NCBI GenBank assembly: GCA_028284125.1
Contig: JANQSI010000018.1
Location: forward strand, 462,998-526,997
Origin: Cyclobacteriaceae bacterium
GTDB lineage: Bacteria > Bacteroidota > Bacteroidia > Cytophagales > Cyclobacteriaceae
DNA length: 64,000 bases
Direction of reading: 5' to 3'
Below are positions 28,058 through 37,021 of the stretch, piece after piece (the first letter of the stretch is position 1; the number at the start of each line of letters is the position of its first letter). The notes beneath the pieces were generated by a model. That model worked only from the letters and a program-made list of their open reading frames with translations, did no database searches and was not told where the DNA came from. Position numbers and translations under genes: made by a program.

Positions 28058-28091
28058 TTTTTTGAGTTAGTGTAGTATTTTTTGAGTTAGT
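28058..28091 (-). repeat. Tandem direct repeat upstream of the TonB receptor
   Basis: On the minus strand ACTAACTCAAAAAA occurs twice, at 28091-28078 and 28071-28058, with a 20-bp period (about two helical turns), 10-43 bases before the TTG start. The position and spacing suggest binding of a dimeric regulator or a duplicated leader element. No regulator is identified. Confidence 0.5.
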
Positions 28092-28286
28092 ACAACGGGA
28101 ATTGAAATAACCCCAACCAAAGACGCACCAATCTTCAATTAGTTTCAGTACTTCGAAAAATACTCAACAAACAAACCCTAAAAGCTCATTATTGTTTGAT
28201 GTTTATCAATAATCGGAACCTAATTAATCCAGGTAGGAACCGTAACCATTAAACAGCTGCTAAAACAAAAAGATGAATTGTAAAGT

Positions 28287-28357
28287 AGATGCTTCCTTCG
28301 TCAGCATGACAGCACAGATTTTGAGTGGAATGTCATTCTGAACACAGTGAAGAATCT
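28287..28357. repeat. Inverted pair of GTCATT..AATCT repeats downstream of tpx
   Basis: The right copy, 28331-28357, reads TGTCATTCTGAACACAGTGA and ends in AGAATCT. The left copy, 28287-28311, is the same unit in the opposite direction (on the minus strand it starts TGTCATGCTGACGAAGGAAG). The two can fold into one long imperfect hairpin with a ~19-base loop. It lies just beyond the tpx stop (28381) and may end that transcript. Confidence 0.65.
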
Positions 28358-28380
28358 ATCGTATCAAGTTTCTTATGGAC

Positions 28381-28881
28381 TTAAACAGCGGCTAAGACCT
28401 CTTCATAATTGGGTTCATGAGTGATTTCCGGAACCAATTGCGTGTAGGTCACTTTCCCCTCTTCATCGATAACAACGACCGCACGAGCATTCAATCCTTT
28501 AATCATTCCATCAACAAGCTCCACGCCATAGTTTTTTCCAAAATCGCCTCCATCACGATAAGAAGATGCGGTATCAATATTGTCGATTCCTTCAGCGGCA
28601 CAATATCTTGCGAAAGCAAATGGTAAATCTTTTGATACACATACCACTCTGGTGTTTTCTAGCTGACTAGCTTCTTTGTTAAACCTTACAGTAGATAATG
28701 CGCATGTCCCGGTATCAACGCTTGGATAAATATTCAGAATTACTTTTTGTCCATGATAGCTGGCAAGTGTTACTTCCGAAAGATCAGGTTTTACGAGTTT
28801 AAAATCCGGAGCTTGACTTCCTACTTCAGGAAGATCTCCAACAGTATTGATTGTGTTGCCACCAGCTGTAATTGTTGCCAT
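28381..28881 (-). CDS. tpx: Thiol peroxidase
   Basis: A 166-residue atypical 2-Cys peroxiredoxin that reduces hydroperoxides with thioredoxin. The peroxidatic cysteine is C60 in [15 protein letters not shown] and the resolving cysteine C94 in [16 protein letters not shown], the exact Tpx spacing. An additional C81 is present. It is transcribed divergently from pdxJ, whose promoter overlaps its first codons. Confidence 0.96.
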   Translation of the reverse strand: MATITAGGNTINTVGDLPEVGSQAPDFKLVKPDLSEVTLASYHGQKVILNIYPSVDTGTCALSTVRFNKEASQLENTRVVCVSKDLPFAFARYCAAEGIDNIDTASSYRDGGDFGKNYGVELVDGMIKGLNARAVVVIDEEGKVTYTQLVPEITHEPNYEEVLAAV

Positions 28882-28906
28882 GATGATTTAGTATTATTTA
28901 GTTTTG
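28872..28906 (+). promoter_or_regulatory. Promoter for pdxJ
   Basis: TTGTTG at 28872-28877 and TAGTTTTG at 28899-28906 (TAnnTTTG) are 21 bp apart, matching the Bacteroidota housekeeping promoter. The start of transcription would be near 28913, about 32 nt before the pdxJ ATG. The upstream half lies within the tpx start region. Confidence 0.55.
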
Positions 28907-28944
28907 AATTTGAACAATTTATCCGGAAAGAAGATTCCTATATA

Positions 28945-29658
28945 ATGACCAAACTTAGTGTAAACATTAATAAAGTTGCTACTCTTAGAAATGCAAGAGG
29001 TGGTGATAATCCAAATGTTGTCACTGTCACCAAGGATTGCGAACGTTTTGGTGCTCAAGGAATCACTGTTCACCCACGACCCGACGAGCGGCATATCACA
29101 AAGAAGGATGTTTATGATGTCAAAGAGGTCGTTACCACCGAATTTAACATTGAAGGCTACCCTGATGATCGGTTCATGAAAATCATTGAGGAGGTTCGAC
29201 CAACTCAAGCCACGTTAGTTCCGGATCCACCAGATGTCTTGACATCCAATGCAGGATGGAACACAATTGAAAATGAGGAATTTCTGGTAAAAACGATTGG
29301 CCAATTAAAAAGCTGGGGAGTTCGAACCTCAATCTTCATTGAACCAGAAAAGAAAATGATGGATGGCGCTTTAAAGTGCGGAACCGATCGAGTGGAACTA
29401 TACACAGAAATGTACGCTTCAGCGTATCACAACGATCGTGAAGAAGCAATTGCAGATTATAAAACAGCTGCTGATCACGCACATGATTTGGGTCTTGGCA
29501 TTAATGCCGGTCACGATTTGGATTTACACAACCTTAAATTTTTTGTTGAGACACTTCCGTACATCGAAGAGGTCTCAATCGGGCACGCTCTTTTTTGTGA
29601 CGCCATTTATCTTGGACTTGAAAACACAATTCAGGCTTACTTGAGAGAGTTATCCTGA
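28945..29658 (+). CDS. pdxJ: Pyridoxine 5'-phosphate synthase
   Basis: Condenses 3-amino-1-hydroxyacetone phosphate with deoxyxylulose 5-phosphate, the last ring-forming step of vitamin B6 synthesis. The ATG at 28945 gives 237 residues, the normal size, with the opening [17 protein letters not shown]; the longer frame overlaps tpx. Active-site features are H43 in [12 protein letters not shown]70 in TTEFNIEG, and the late [14 protein letters not shown]. In many Bacteroidota pdxJ sits beside the CBS/nadK genes; here it is 22 kb away. Confidence 0.96.
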   Translation: MTKLSVNINKVATLRNARGGDNPNVVTVTKDCERFGAQGITVHPRPDERHITKKDVYDVKEVVTTEFNIEGYPDDRFMKIIEEVRPTQATLVPDPPDVLTSNAGWNTIENEEFLVKTIGQLKSWGVRTSIFIEPEKKMMDGALKCGTDRVELYTEMYASAYHNDREEAIADYKTAADHAHDLGLGINAGHDLDLHNLKFFVETLPYIEEVSIGHALFCDAIYLGLENTIQAYLRELS

Positions 29659-29700
29659 GAGAGAAACACTAATTTTTTTAGCAAAATTTCGTATTTTTGA

Positions 29701-31074
29701 ATGATGGATATTTCCAGTCTGATATTTCTAATTGTTGGCCTTGCAGTAGGTATTCCGATGGGTTGGCTTTTTTTTAAAGCCAAAAAAAATAACAGTGTCC
29801 CTGAGTCTGAGGAATTAAAAATTCAGCTGAAGCTTGAGATCGAACGTTCCAAGAAGCTTGCTCAAGAGCTGAACGAATTGAATGAAAATTTAAGGAATGA
29901 ACGACAAGAAGTTATTCATCTAAATGGTCAAAATGCTTCCTTAAAAGCGAACTACCAGAACCTGCAGCAAAGACTTGAAGAGCAAAAAGGAGAACTGGGC
30001 CAACTGCAAGAAAAATTCACTTCGGAATTCAAGAATTTGGCCAATGAAATTTTCGAGGAAAAGAGCAAAAAATTTACTGATCAAAACAAAACGAACCTTC
30101 ACGATTTGTTACAGCCTTTAGGTCAGAAGTTGACGGACTTTGAGAAGAAGATCGAACAAACCAACAAAGACAGCTTAGAAAGAAGTACGGCCTTGCGCGA
30201 ACAAATCATTGGGTTGCGCGAGCTAAATGCTAGAATGAGCAAGGAAGCAGAGAATTTGACGAAAGCCTTGAAAGGTGATGTTCAGATACAAGGGAATTGG
30301 GGCGAGGTAATTCTTGAAAGAATTTTGGAAAAATCTGGTTTGGAAAAAGACCGGGAATACATTGTTCAAGAAACCCATCATTCCGAAGAAGGCAGAAGGT
30401 TACGTCCGGATGTAATCATCAAACTACCAGATAACAAGAACTTGGTCGTAGATGCAAAAGTGTCGTTGGTTGCTTATGAAAAATATGTGAACACAGAAAA
30501 CGAGGAAGAAAAAGCACAATACCTCAAGGAGCATATTCTTTCCGTTCGAGCACACGTGAAAGGCCTGGCAGAAAAGAATTACCATCAATTATTTGATGGG
30601 GGCTCCCTGGATTATGTGCTGATGTTTGTTCCGATCGAAGCAGCTTTTGCATTAATCGTTCAACATGGGGGAGAATTGTATAATGAGGCGCATGAGAAAA
30701 GTATCATTATCGTCAGCCCAGCTACGTTGATAGCTACGCTACGAACCGTGGCGAGCATATGGAAACATGAATACCAAAACAGAAATGCGCTCGAGATCGC
30801 GAGGCAAGGCGGAGCACTTTACGATAAGTTCAAAGCCTTCGTAGATGACCTGATTGAAGTTGGAAAATCCCTCGACAAATCAAAAGGGCAGTACGAACAA
30901 GCGATGAACAAATTGGTAGATGGAAAAGATAATCTCATTCGAAAAACGGAGCGTTTGAGAGAATTGGGAGCCAAGACTGGTAAAACAATGGACGATAAGT
31001 TGCTAGGAAGGGCTGGAGCAGATGAGCCAAAAGATCGAGGGAATGAGAACCCTGAACTGTTCGGATCTGAATAG
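29701..31074 (+). CDS. rmuC: DNA recombination protein RmuC
   Basis: A 457-residue protein with one N-terminal membrane helix (residues ~5-25), a coiled coil (~40-125) and the RmuC nuclease-like domain (~130-420), including GNWGEVILERILEKSGL, RRLRPDVIIKLPDNKNLVVDAKVSL and IIVSPATLIATLRTVASIWK. RmuC limits DNA inversion and recombination; a PD-(D/E)XK-type fold is proposed for the family and DAKVS fits it. A TATTTTTG box at 29692-29699 abuts the ATG, so the transcript may have almost no leader. Confidence 0.94.
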   Translation: MMDISSLIFLIVGLAVGIPMGWLFFKAKKNNSVPESEELKIQLKLEIERSKKLAQELNELNENLRNERQEVIHLNGQNASLKANYQNLQQRLEEQKGELGQLQEKFTSEFKNLANEIFEEKSKKFTDQNKTNLHDLLQPLGQKLTDFEKKIEQTNKDSLERSTALREQIIGLRELNARMSKEAENLTKALKGDVQIQGNWGEVILERILEKSGLEKDREYIVQETHHSEEGRRLRPDVIIKLPDNKNLVVDAKVSLVAYEKYVNTENEEEKAQYLKEHILSVRAHVKGLAEKNYHQLFDGGSLDYVLMFVPIEAAFALIVQHGGELYNEAHEKSIIIVSPATLIATLRTVASIWKHEYQNRNALEIARQGGALYDKFKAFVDDLIEVGKSLDKSKGQYEQAMNKLVDGKDNLIRKTERLRELGAKTGKTMDDKLLGRAGADEPKDRGNENPELFGSE

Positions 31075-31098
31075 TTTTGCATCAAATTCAAGCAAACA

Positions 31099-31476
31099 AT
31101 GGAATTGACTTCTGACAACAAGCTGAAAAAGCTCATTGTAGTTGGTGATCGCGTCTTGATCAAACCGAAGAAAGAATCTGAAAAGACAGATAGTGGCATA
31201 TATCTTCCTCCAGGAGTTCGTGAAAAAGAGCGAATACAGAGTGGTTACATTGTCAAGGCTGGACCCGGATATCCGATTCCCACTCCAATGGAAGAAGAAG
31301 AGGATTGGAAACCGGAAGAAGAAAAGATCAAATACGTACCACTTCAGGCGAAGGAAGGTGATTTGGCTATTTTCCTTCAAAAAAGCGCTTTCGAGGTGAT
31401 GTACAATAAGGAGAAATATTACATTGTGCCGCAGGCATCTATATTGATGTTGGAACGAGAAGAAGATCTCTACTAG
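31099..31476 (+). CDS. GroES-like co-chaperone family protein
   Basis: A 125-residue protein with the GroES fold elements: VVGDRVLIKPKKESEKTDSGIYLPP at the N-terminus, then SGYIVKAGPG and a C-terminal YYIVPQASILMLERE. A ~25-residue acidic insertion (around EEEEDWKPEEEKIK) makes it longer than the usual 95. No groEL is adjacent, so it is probably a paralogue rather than the main co-chaperonin. It starts 24 bp after rmuC, where a TAGTTTTGC box (31072-31080) may provide a promoter. Confidence 0.83.
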   Translation: MELTSDNKLKKLIVVGDRVLIKPKKESEKTDSGIYLPPGVREKERIQSGYIVKAGPGYPIPTPMEEEEDWKPEEEKIKYVPLQAKEGDLAIFLQKSAFEVMYNKEKYYIVPQASILMLEREEDLY

Positions 31477-31479
31477 TGC

Positions 31480-32070
31480 ATGCGTCAGTTTTCACTGATA
31501 TTGCTTTTCCCCTCCATACTTTCATTTGCACAACCACTGGTTCATCAAGAACCGCATCACATTCCAATCATCGAAAGCCGGTTTGCCAGGGTTTTGAATG
31601 TTTCTGCTAAACCGGGAGATACGACGCTTTTTCATGTACATCAGAATGATATCGCATACTTTACCGTTAAGGGTGCGAACTTATTCTTGGAAGAGCTAAA
31701 CGAAGAACCAAGGAGAACAGAATTACCAACTGGCTGGGCAGGAAGTAACTTAACTCACACTGAAACGCCACTGGTTCATAGGTTTGCTAATCTTGGACCC
31801 ACAGATTTTCAGTTGATTGCAGTTGAGGTATTGACCGAAAAATTTTCCCAAAAGAAATTTTCCCAATTTGGTGAAGTACTTCATGAAAATGAGCGATTCA
31901 GTATTCAGAATATTGAAGATCAAATACTAGTTTCTGAAGTACCAATGGTTTTAATTGAAATCTCAAAGGCTGGAGAATTAACTGCTTTGGAATTAATTAA
32001 ACCAAGACGCGAGTTTGAATTGGTCCGTGGAAATGATTCAGCTCAGCTGATAATTGTACAGCTTAAATAA
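31480..32070 (+). CDS. Secreted cupin-like protein
   Basis: A 196-residue protein with a short signal peptide (MRQFSLILLFPSILSFAQ). A single cupin-like barrel follows; the best motif is PGDTTLFHVHQNDIAYFTVKG (cupin motif 1 style with two His), and the repeat of the fold includes ANLGPTDFQLIAVEVL. An enzymatic or metal-binding role is plausible but unspecified. It starts 3 bp after the GroES-like stop, so the two are likely co-translated. Confidence 0.62.
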   Translation: MRQFSLILLFPSILSFAQPLVHQEPHHIPIIESRFARVLNVSAKPGDTTLFHVHQNDIAYFTVKGANLFLEELNEEPRRTELPTGWAGSNLTHTETPLVHRFANLGPTDFQLIAVEVLTEKFSQKKFSQFGEVLHENERFSIQNIEDQILVSEVPMVLIEISKAGELTALELIKPRREFELVRGNDSAQLIIVQLK

Positions 32071-32128
32071 ACTTTACATTAAGCAAATAAAATTTTATCT
32101 TTATATGGATTAACCAAACATCGTAATT

Positions 32129-32959
32129 ATGTTGAGGAAAGCAATAGCACTATTATTGTTTGTTCCGCAACTAATTTACTCGCAATCCAGCGACCTGCCG
32201 TTTCAAATTTTGGTTGCTAAAGATGTATTTGTTTTTGGTAAAGAAGCCGAACCTTTAACATTCATTGATGATGTCACATCGCTTGACGTCAAGCCAGGTG
32301 GATTTCTAGCGCTTGTTCACAAAGGTGGGACGACCTATGAGTTGAAGGAGAAAATTTTCACTTTTTACTTAAAGCCAGAAAAAATAAAAGACGCTGATCA
32401 ACGAACTAATTTGAGCGTGCTTTATGAGGATACACGCTTACCTGATGTTTCGGATAAAATAGAAATCCTTCATCCTATTTTCAATGGTGATAGAACCATT
32501 TCATGGCCAGATAGCATTCCATTTGAGATTTTTTGGCACTTGCCTGATGAGCCAGTCTTAGTGTACAAACTATCAGTTCGTGATCACAAGGGGCAAAAGA
32601 TTCAGGATTTCGGTACTAAGGAACATAGCTTCTTATTGAAGCCTTATAATTTTGGACTTACGGAAAATGAATTCACTGTTCAGGTTTCGAGTACGTTTGC
32701 TGGTGAAGTCTCTCGCTCTACTGAGTACTCGGTAATATTGAAACAGGCTCCGCCCTATCCGATAAAAGCCTCAGACCTTATTTTGAAAGCGTGCAATCTG
32801 GAATTATCTCCCGTTTCAGCACTTGAAGTTTGGAAAGAAATTTTGGGAATGGAAAATGGGAAGTATTACTTCGAACTGTTCGAAAAATTCATCAACAGAA
32901 ACAAGGCAGTTCTCGCCGAGTCTGGTGAGGATATTGAACAACTTCTTACCCACAAGTAG
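32129..32959 (+). CDS. Secreted protein of unknown function
   Basis: A 276-residue protein with a signal peptide (about residues 1-19, ending IYSQ). The mature part is beta-rich for ~200 residues, with an apparent Ig-like segment (SIPFEIFWHLPDEPVLVYKLSVRD), and ends in a helical region (~215-276). I do not recognise a family. It follows the cupin-like gene by 58 bp on the same strand and ends 5 bp before the convergent hemB stop. Confidence 0.6.
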   Translation: MLRKAIALLLFVPQLIYSQSSDLPFQILVAKDVFVFGKEAEPLTFIDDVTSLDVKPGGFLALVHKGGTTYELKEKIFTFYLKPEKIKDADQRTNLSVLYEDTRLPDVSDKIEILHPIFNGDRTISWPDSIPFEIFWHLPDEPVLVYKLSVRDHKGQKIQDFGTKEHSFLLKPYNFGLTENEFTVQVSSTFAGEVSRSTEYSVILKQAPPYPIKASDLILKACNLELSPVSALEVWKEILGMENGKYYFELFEKFINRNKAVLAESGEDIEQLLTHK

Positions 32960-32964
32960 TGTGC

Positions 32965-33927
32965 TTAAATCAGTTTTGCAGCCTCTTTAGCAAAATAGGT
33001 TAGAATCATATCAGCACCTGATCGCTTCATTGAAAGCAAACTCTCCATCATGGTGGCTGTTGGATCCAACCAACCTTTTTCACCAGCAGCTTTGATCATG
33101 CTGTATTCTCCGGAGACATTGTAAGCTGCAATTGGGATGTTGAAATTTTCCTTCAATTTTTTAATAATGTCCAGATAAGCCAATGCTGGCTTGACCATTA
33201 AAACGTCGGCTCCTTCCTGAAAATCCAACTGTGCCTCAAGGAGCGCTTCATCACTGTTCGCTGGATTCATTTGATACGTTTTCTTGTCACCAAATTTCGG
33301 CGCTGAGTTCAACGCATCTCGGAAAGGTCCGTAAAAAGCACTGGCGTATTTTGCAGTGTAGGACATGATTCCGGTTTCGTGAAACCCATTTTCATCCAGC
33401 ACATTTCTCAAGTAGCCAACCCTAAAATCCATCATGTCAGAAGGACCAATCATATCAATTCCAGTTTCAGCCTGCGCAAGACTCATTTTTCCAAGTACCT
33501 CTAATGTTTCGTCATTCAAAATTTTCCCATCCTCGACGATTCCATCATGGCCATCGCTACTGTAAGGGTCCATTGCCACGTCAGTGATAATCAATGCTTC
33601 AGGAAAAGTCTCTTTAATCTTTTTTAGGCTTTTCAAATAGAAAAAATCAGAGTCAAAGCTCTTGCTGGCGTACTTGTCTTTGTACGACTCTTCGACAACT
33701 GGGAAAATGTCAAACCCTTTAATCCCTAAGTTCAAACACTCTTCAATTTCTTTTAGAATCAGATCTTCCGATAATCGATAGATTCCAGGCATAGACTCGA
33801 CTTCTGATTTTTGGTTTTTCCCTTCAAGCAGGAAAATAGGAAAAATGAAATCATTAGCTGTCAGTCTGGTTTCTTGAGCCAGGTCCCGAATGGCTTGAGA
33901 CGATCGATTTCTTCTAGGCCTTCTCAT
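32965..33927 (-). CDS. hemB: Delta-aminolevulinic acid dehydratase (porphobilinogen synthase)
   Basis: Condenses two aminolevulinate molecules to porphobilinogen in haem synthesis. The 320 residues contain both active-site lysines, K193 in YTAKYASAFYGPFRDA and K246 in LMVKPALAYLDII. The metal-binding loop (116-128, DVAMDPYSSDGHD) has Asp where zinc enzymes have three Cys, so this is a Mg-dependent or metal-independent type. It overlaps the stop of the next upstream gene by one base. Confidence 0.97.
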   Translation of the reverse strand: MRRPRRNRSSQAIRDLAQETRLTANDFIFPIFLLEGKNQKSEVESMPGIYRLSEDLILKEIEECLNLGIKGFDIFPVVEESYKDKYASKSFDSDFFYLKSLKKIKETFPEALIITDVAMDPYSSDGHDGIVEDGKILNDETLEVLGKMSLAQAETGIDMIGPSDMMDFRVGYLRNVLDENGFHETGIMSYTAKYASAFYGPFRDALNSAPKFGDKKTYQMNPANSDEALLEAQLDFQEGADVLMVKPALAYLDIIKKLKENFNIPIAAYNVSGEYSMIKAAGEKGWLDPTATMMESLLSMKRSGADMILTYFAKEAAKLI

Positions 33928-34955
33928 TATTGAATCGTTAATTTCAGAATTGAACCATTTCTTCCTGAAACATATCCCACATTTTCTCTAAATGCAACCG
34001 CCCATAAATCCAGTGTATCAAGATTGGTCCAGTTTTGGCCGAGATCAGCCGTATAGTCCAACCCTTTTGGCCCACAAGCAAATGCAAATAGTTTTTCATC
34101 AATTTCACTGATTGCTCCACCATAGAAAGCTCCTGTGGTCTTGGGTTTTTCAGTTAATGTCCAAGTTTTTCCACCGTCACCAGAAAAAGCACAATTATCA
34201 GTATAAACATCCTGTTTGGTCAAATCTCCACCAGTGATGAACCCTTTTTGTCCAACGAATGATATAGAAGTATTTCCCGCAGCATCACCTTTGATTATTG
34301 GAGACTCAACGGCTTCCCAGCTTAGACCGTAATCATCAGTCAAGAGTACTCGAGAATTTCCGCTGGCTCCAGTAGCAATCCATGCTTTTCCATTTTCACC
34401 TACGACCACACAAGTTCCACTGGCTGCAAAACCTCCTTCTCCTTCTCCTGCTTTTGGCATGTTTTCGTTTGGTGCTCGCTCCCAGGATTTTCCTCCATCC
34501 TTGGTCAGCAAAATGTATGGATATTCATCGATGGCATCTCCGTAAGCAATTCCATTTTGCTCGTCCCAGAAATCGATGCTATCCAAAAAACCTAGGGGAT
34601 CACTCATCACAAAATTTTCTTCCCAAATGGAATCATTGGAAAATGTGAATATCCGGGAAAGTGGCCCCGGACCTGCACTCATGAGAACAACCATGTTTGA
34701 GCTAAAAGCATGGATGTCTCGGAATTGAAGTGAATCACCCGTTGGATGAGTAAACAATTGCCAGGTTTGCCCGGCATCCATACTTCTTACAAAAGAAGCA
34801 TTGTGACCACTGATCCAAACCGTTTGATCATCAACAATACTAATAGCTTGCAGCAATGATTCTGTTGGTGAGTTTAGCTTTTGTACATTGGGAACTAGCT
34901 CTTTTTTGGCAGAACAGGCAAGTAAAATCAGTAATGCAATTGGAAAAAGTTTCAT
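33927..34955 (-). CDS. YCF48/BNR-repeat propeller lipoprotein
   Basis: A 342-residue lipoprotein (lipobox LLAC, Cys14) made of repeated BNR/YCF48-like blades with the Asp-box pattern SxDxGxTW: RSMDAGQTWQLF, LTKDGGKSWERA, LTDDYGLSWEAVE, FSGDGGKTWTL and YTADLGQNWTNLD. Such proteins are often called photosystem II stability factor-like, which does not apply here. It is translationally coupled with hemB; the reason is not evident. Confidence 0.84.
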   Translation of the reverse strand: MKLFPIALLILLACSAKKELVPNVQKLNSPTESLLQAISIVDDQTVWISGHNASFVRSMDAGQTWQLFTHPTGDSLQFRDIHAFSSNMVVLMSAGPGPLSRIFTFSNDSIWEENFVMSDPLGFLDSIDFWDEQNGIAYGDAIDEYPYILLTKDGGKSWERAPNENMPKAGEGEGGFAASGTCVVVGENGKAWIATGASGNSRVLLTDDYGLSWEAVESPIIKGDAAGNTSISFVGQKGFITGGDLTKQDVYTDNCAFSGDGGKTWTLTEKPKTTGAFYGGAISEIDEKLFAFACGPKGLDYTADLGQNWTNLDTLDLWAVAFRENVGYVSGRNGSILKLTIQ

Positions 34956-35050
34956 GAACTTAAAGTTTACGAAATGTGCGATTTGCTACAACTTTTATCA
35001 TAGTAAGTTGATATGTCTCAATAATTAAGTTGAGCATTATGCTCATCATG

Positions 35051-35689
35051 TTAGGCTATTTCCTGCAAAATAGCATAGTATTTATCAACCTCAGATTGCA
35101 ACGAGATTTGCCAGTCATGAAATAACTTTTTTTCAAGGTCGACTGCAAAATCGCCATGAGATTTCCAGTCGTCAAAGAATCGCTCCATTTGCTCAATCAT
35201 TTCCTCCAAATGCCCTTTCTCCTCGACAATGATCATTCGCATGCTAATCGAGCTCCCATTTGTTTTTAAAACTTCTTCGTAGATCGGATAAAGTTCATCC
35301 GCTCGGACTTCTATCGCGTAAGTTACTAGAAGATAAGACCCGTATTTCAATTCATTTCCTTTTAACCCATGTTTTTCTTTTAGATACCTGCTGATGGAGA
35401 CATCTAACTGATGCAGATATTGAAAACTTTGAACAGGTGAGAGAAGTGAAGTCGGATGGTACGTTTCACAGCCTTCGAAACCTGATTTTGAAATCTGATT
35501 TTTCAAATAGTAGGCATGTCTAGCTTCTTCAGCAGCATGCTTCAATACAATGAGATCCACATTTTGTGAATGCTCACTTGCAGAGATCTTGCGTGCCCCA
35601 CAGTTTTCCATCATAGAAAGTGTGTTTAGCCACTTTGCGTGCAGCTCAGGTTGTGCAGCGATTTTCTCAAGAATGTTCTTAAAGGTCAT
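35051..35689 (-). CDS. Ferritin-like putative di-iron protein at the end of the biotin operon
   Basis: A 212-residue soluble helical protein with a complete set of ferritin-like di-iron ligands in the right order: E28 (helix 1), E55-x-x-H58 in AEEARHAY (helix 2), E127 (helix 3) and E157-x-x-H160 in VEEKGHLEEM (helix 4). Spacing fits a four-helix bundle of the rubrerythrin/oxygenase type. It starts 24 bp after the bioA stop, and is therefore probably the last gene of bioB-bioF-bioD-bioA. It could be an oxidase or oxygenase linked to biotin or its pimeloyl precursor, or an iron or peroxide handling protein; which cannot be told from sequence. Confidence 0.72.
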   Translation of the reverse strand: MTFKNILEKIAAQPELHAKWLNTLSMMENCGARKISASEHSQNVDLIVLKHAAEEARHAYYLKNQISKSGFEGCETYHPTSLLSPVQSFQYLHQLDVSISRYLKEKHGLKGNELKYGSYLLVTYAIEVRADELYPIYEEVLKTNGSSISMRMIIVEEKGHLEEMIEQMERFFDDWKSHGDFAVDLEKKLFHDWQISLQSEVDKYYAILQEIA

Positions 35690-35713
35690 TAGTGTTTCTT
35701 TCAGTCAACAAAA

Positions 35714-37021
35714 CTAAGAACCATTCGCAATAGAGTGACAATAATCAACCATTGCTTTTGTCACTTTAGAAAGATCTTCTGGCTGGATCACATACGGAGG
35801 CATGATGTAGATGAGGTTTCGAAAAGGTCGGATCCAAACCTCAGCATCAACAAAGAATTTTTGAGCTGCTGGAACATTGACTTCTTCTGCCGTTTCGATC
35901 ACGCCAATGGCTCCTAGAACACGAACTTCTTTTACAGACGGGAATTGTTGAGCTGGTTCAAGTTCTTGTTTTAATTGGGATTCGATTTGCTCAATCTTTT
36001 CTTGCCAGTTGGAAGAAAGAAGAAGCTCAATATTCTTATTGGCGATTGCGCACGAAAGTGGATTGGCCATAAAGGTTGGCCCGTGCATAAAGACACCAGC
36101 TTCTCCTTCACAAATAGTTTTGCTAACGCGATCAGAACATAACGTAGCTGCTAGTGAGAGATAACCTCCTGTGAGTGCTTTACCTACACACATAATATCA
36201 GGCGAAACATTGGCATGCTCACAAGCGAAAAGTTTCCCTGTCCTTCCAAAACCTGTGGCAATTTCATCAGCGATCAGAAGCAGGTTGTGTTTTTCACAAA
36301 GCCCTTTTACAGCAGAAAGATATTTTGGGGCGTACATCCGCATTCCTCCTGCCCCTTGAACAATCGGTTCCAAAATGAATGCTGCTGACTCTTTTGCATT
36401 TTGCTCGAAAAAAATTGCTAACTGCGATAACTCCGCTTCATCAGGTTCTTCATCAAAACCATTCTTAGGCGCCTCGAAAAAATGATGCTTTGGTAAAAAA
36501 TCTGTGAACAAATGATGCATGCCTTTTTCAGGATCGCAAACGGACATGGGACTTGTAGTATCGCCATGATATCCATTCTTAAATGTCATGAACTTCGTCT
36601 TCCCTGAGTGACCCAATGAGTGTTGATACTGCACGGCCATTTTCATTGCAACCTCGACTGACACGGAACCACTGTCGCTGAAGAAAACATTGTTCAATCC
36701 CTTGGGGGTGATTTCAACCAATTTTTTCGCCAGGGAAATTGCTGGTTGGTGGGTGATTCCGCCAAACATCACATGAGACATCTTTTCCAACTGATCTTTG
36801 GCTGCTTGATTTAACTCCGGCACATTGTAGCCATGGATGGCTGTCCACCAACTCGACATTCCGTCAATTAACTCTTGGCCATTTTCCAATTTTAGTCGAA
36901 CTTCAGAAGCGGAAACTACAGGATATGTTGGAAGTGGGTTTGTCAGAGAAGTATAGGGATGCCAAATGTGGTTCTGGTCAAAATCCAGATCTGATTGACT
37001 AAAATTCGAATCTTCTCGCAT
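35714..37021 (-). CDS. bioA: Adenosylmethionine-8-amino-7-oxononanoate transaminase
   Basis: PLP enzyme that uses SAM as amino donor to make DAPA in biotin synthesis. With the ATG at 37021 it has 435 residues and an N-terminus (DLDFDQNHIWHPYTSLTNPL) aligned to known BioA; the longer start at 37057 adds 12 residues. Signatures are GMSSWWTAIHGYNVPELN, the class III stretch LLIADEIATGFGRTG and the PLP lysine in VGKALTGGYLSLAAT. It overlaps bioD by 23 bp. Confidence 0.96.
   Translation of the reverse strand: MREDSNFSQSDLDFDQNHIWHPYTSLTNPLPTYPVVSASEVRLKLENGQELIDGMSSWWTAIHGYNVPELNQAAKDQLEKMSHVMFGGITHQPAISLAKKLVEITPKGLNNVFFSDSGSVSVEVAMKMAVQYQHSLGHSGKTKFMTFKNGYHGDTTSPMSVCDPEKGMHHLFTDFLPKHHFFEAPKNGFDEEPDEAELSQLAIFFEQNAKESAAFILEPIVQGAGGMRMYAPKYLSAVKGLCEKHNLLLIADEIATGFGRTGKLFACEHANVSPDIMCVGKALTGGYLSLAATLCSDRVSKTICEGEAGVFMHGPTFMANPLSCAIANKNIELLLSSNWQEKIEQIESQLKQELEPAQQFPSVKEVRVLGAIGVIETAEEVNVPAAQKFFVDAEVWIRPFRNLIYIMPPYVIQPEDLSKVTKAMVDYCHSIANGS

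Larger units (their letters stand above)
28049..28380. other. Intergenic region between tpx and the TonB receptor
   Basis: This 332-bp gap has no supported gene. It holds the tandem repeat near the receptor start (28058-28091) and the inverted GTCATT-type repeat pair near tpx (28287-28357). The stretch between 28100 and 28280 is AT-rich without recognisable features; it probably contains the receptor promoter, but no convincing -33/-7 pair was found. Confidence 0.5.

Noticed and set aside
28747-28944. N-terminal extension of pdxJ across tpx
   Set aside because: PdxJ of normal length begins at 28945, and the extension is antisense to the conserved tpx N-terminus.
30819-31380. Two overlapping minus-strand frames across rmuC and the GroES-like gene
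   Set aside because: Both lie opposite coding sequence with recognised domains and show no features of their own.
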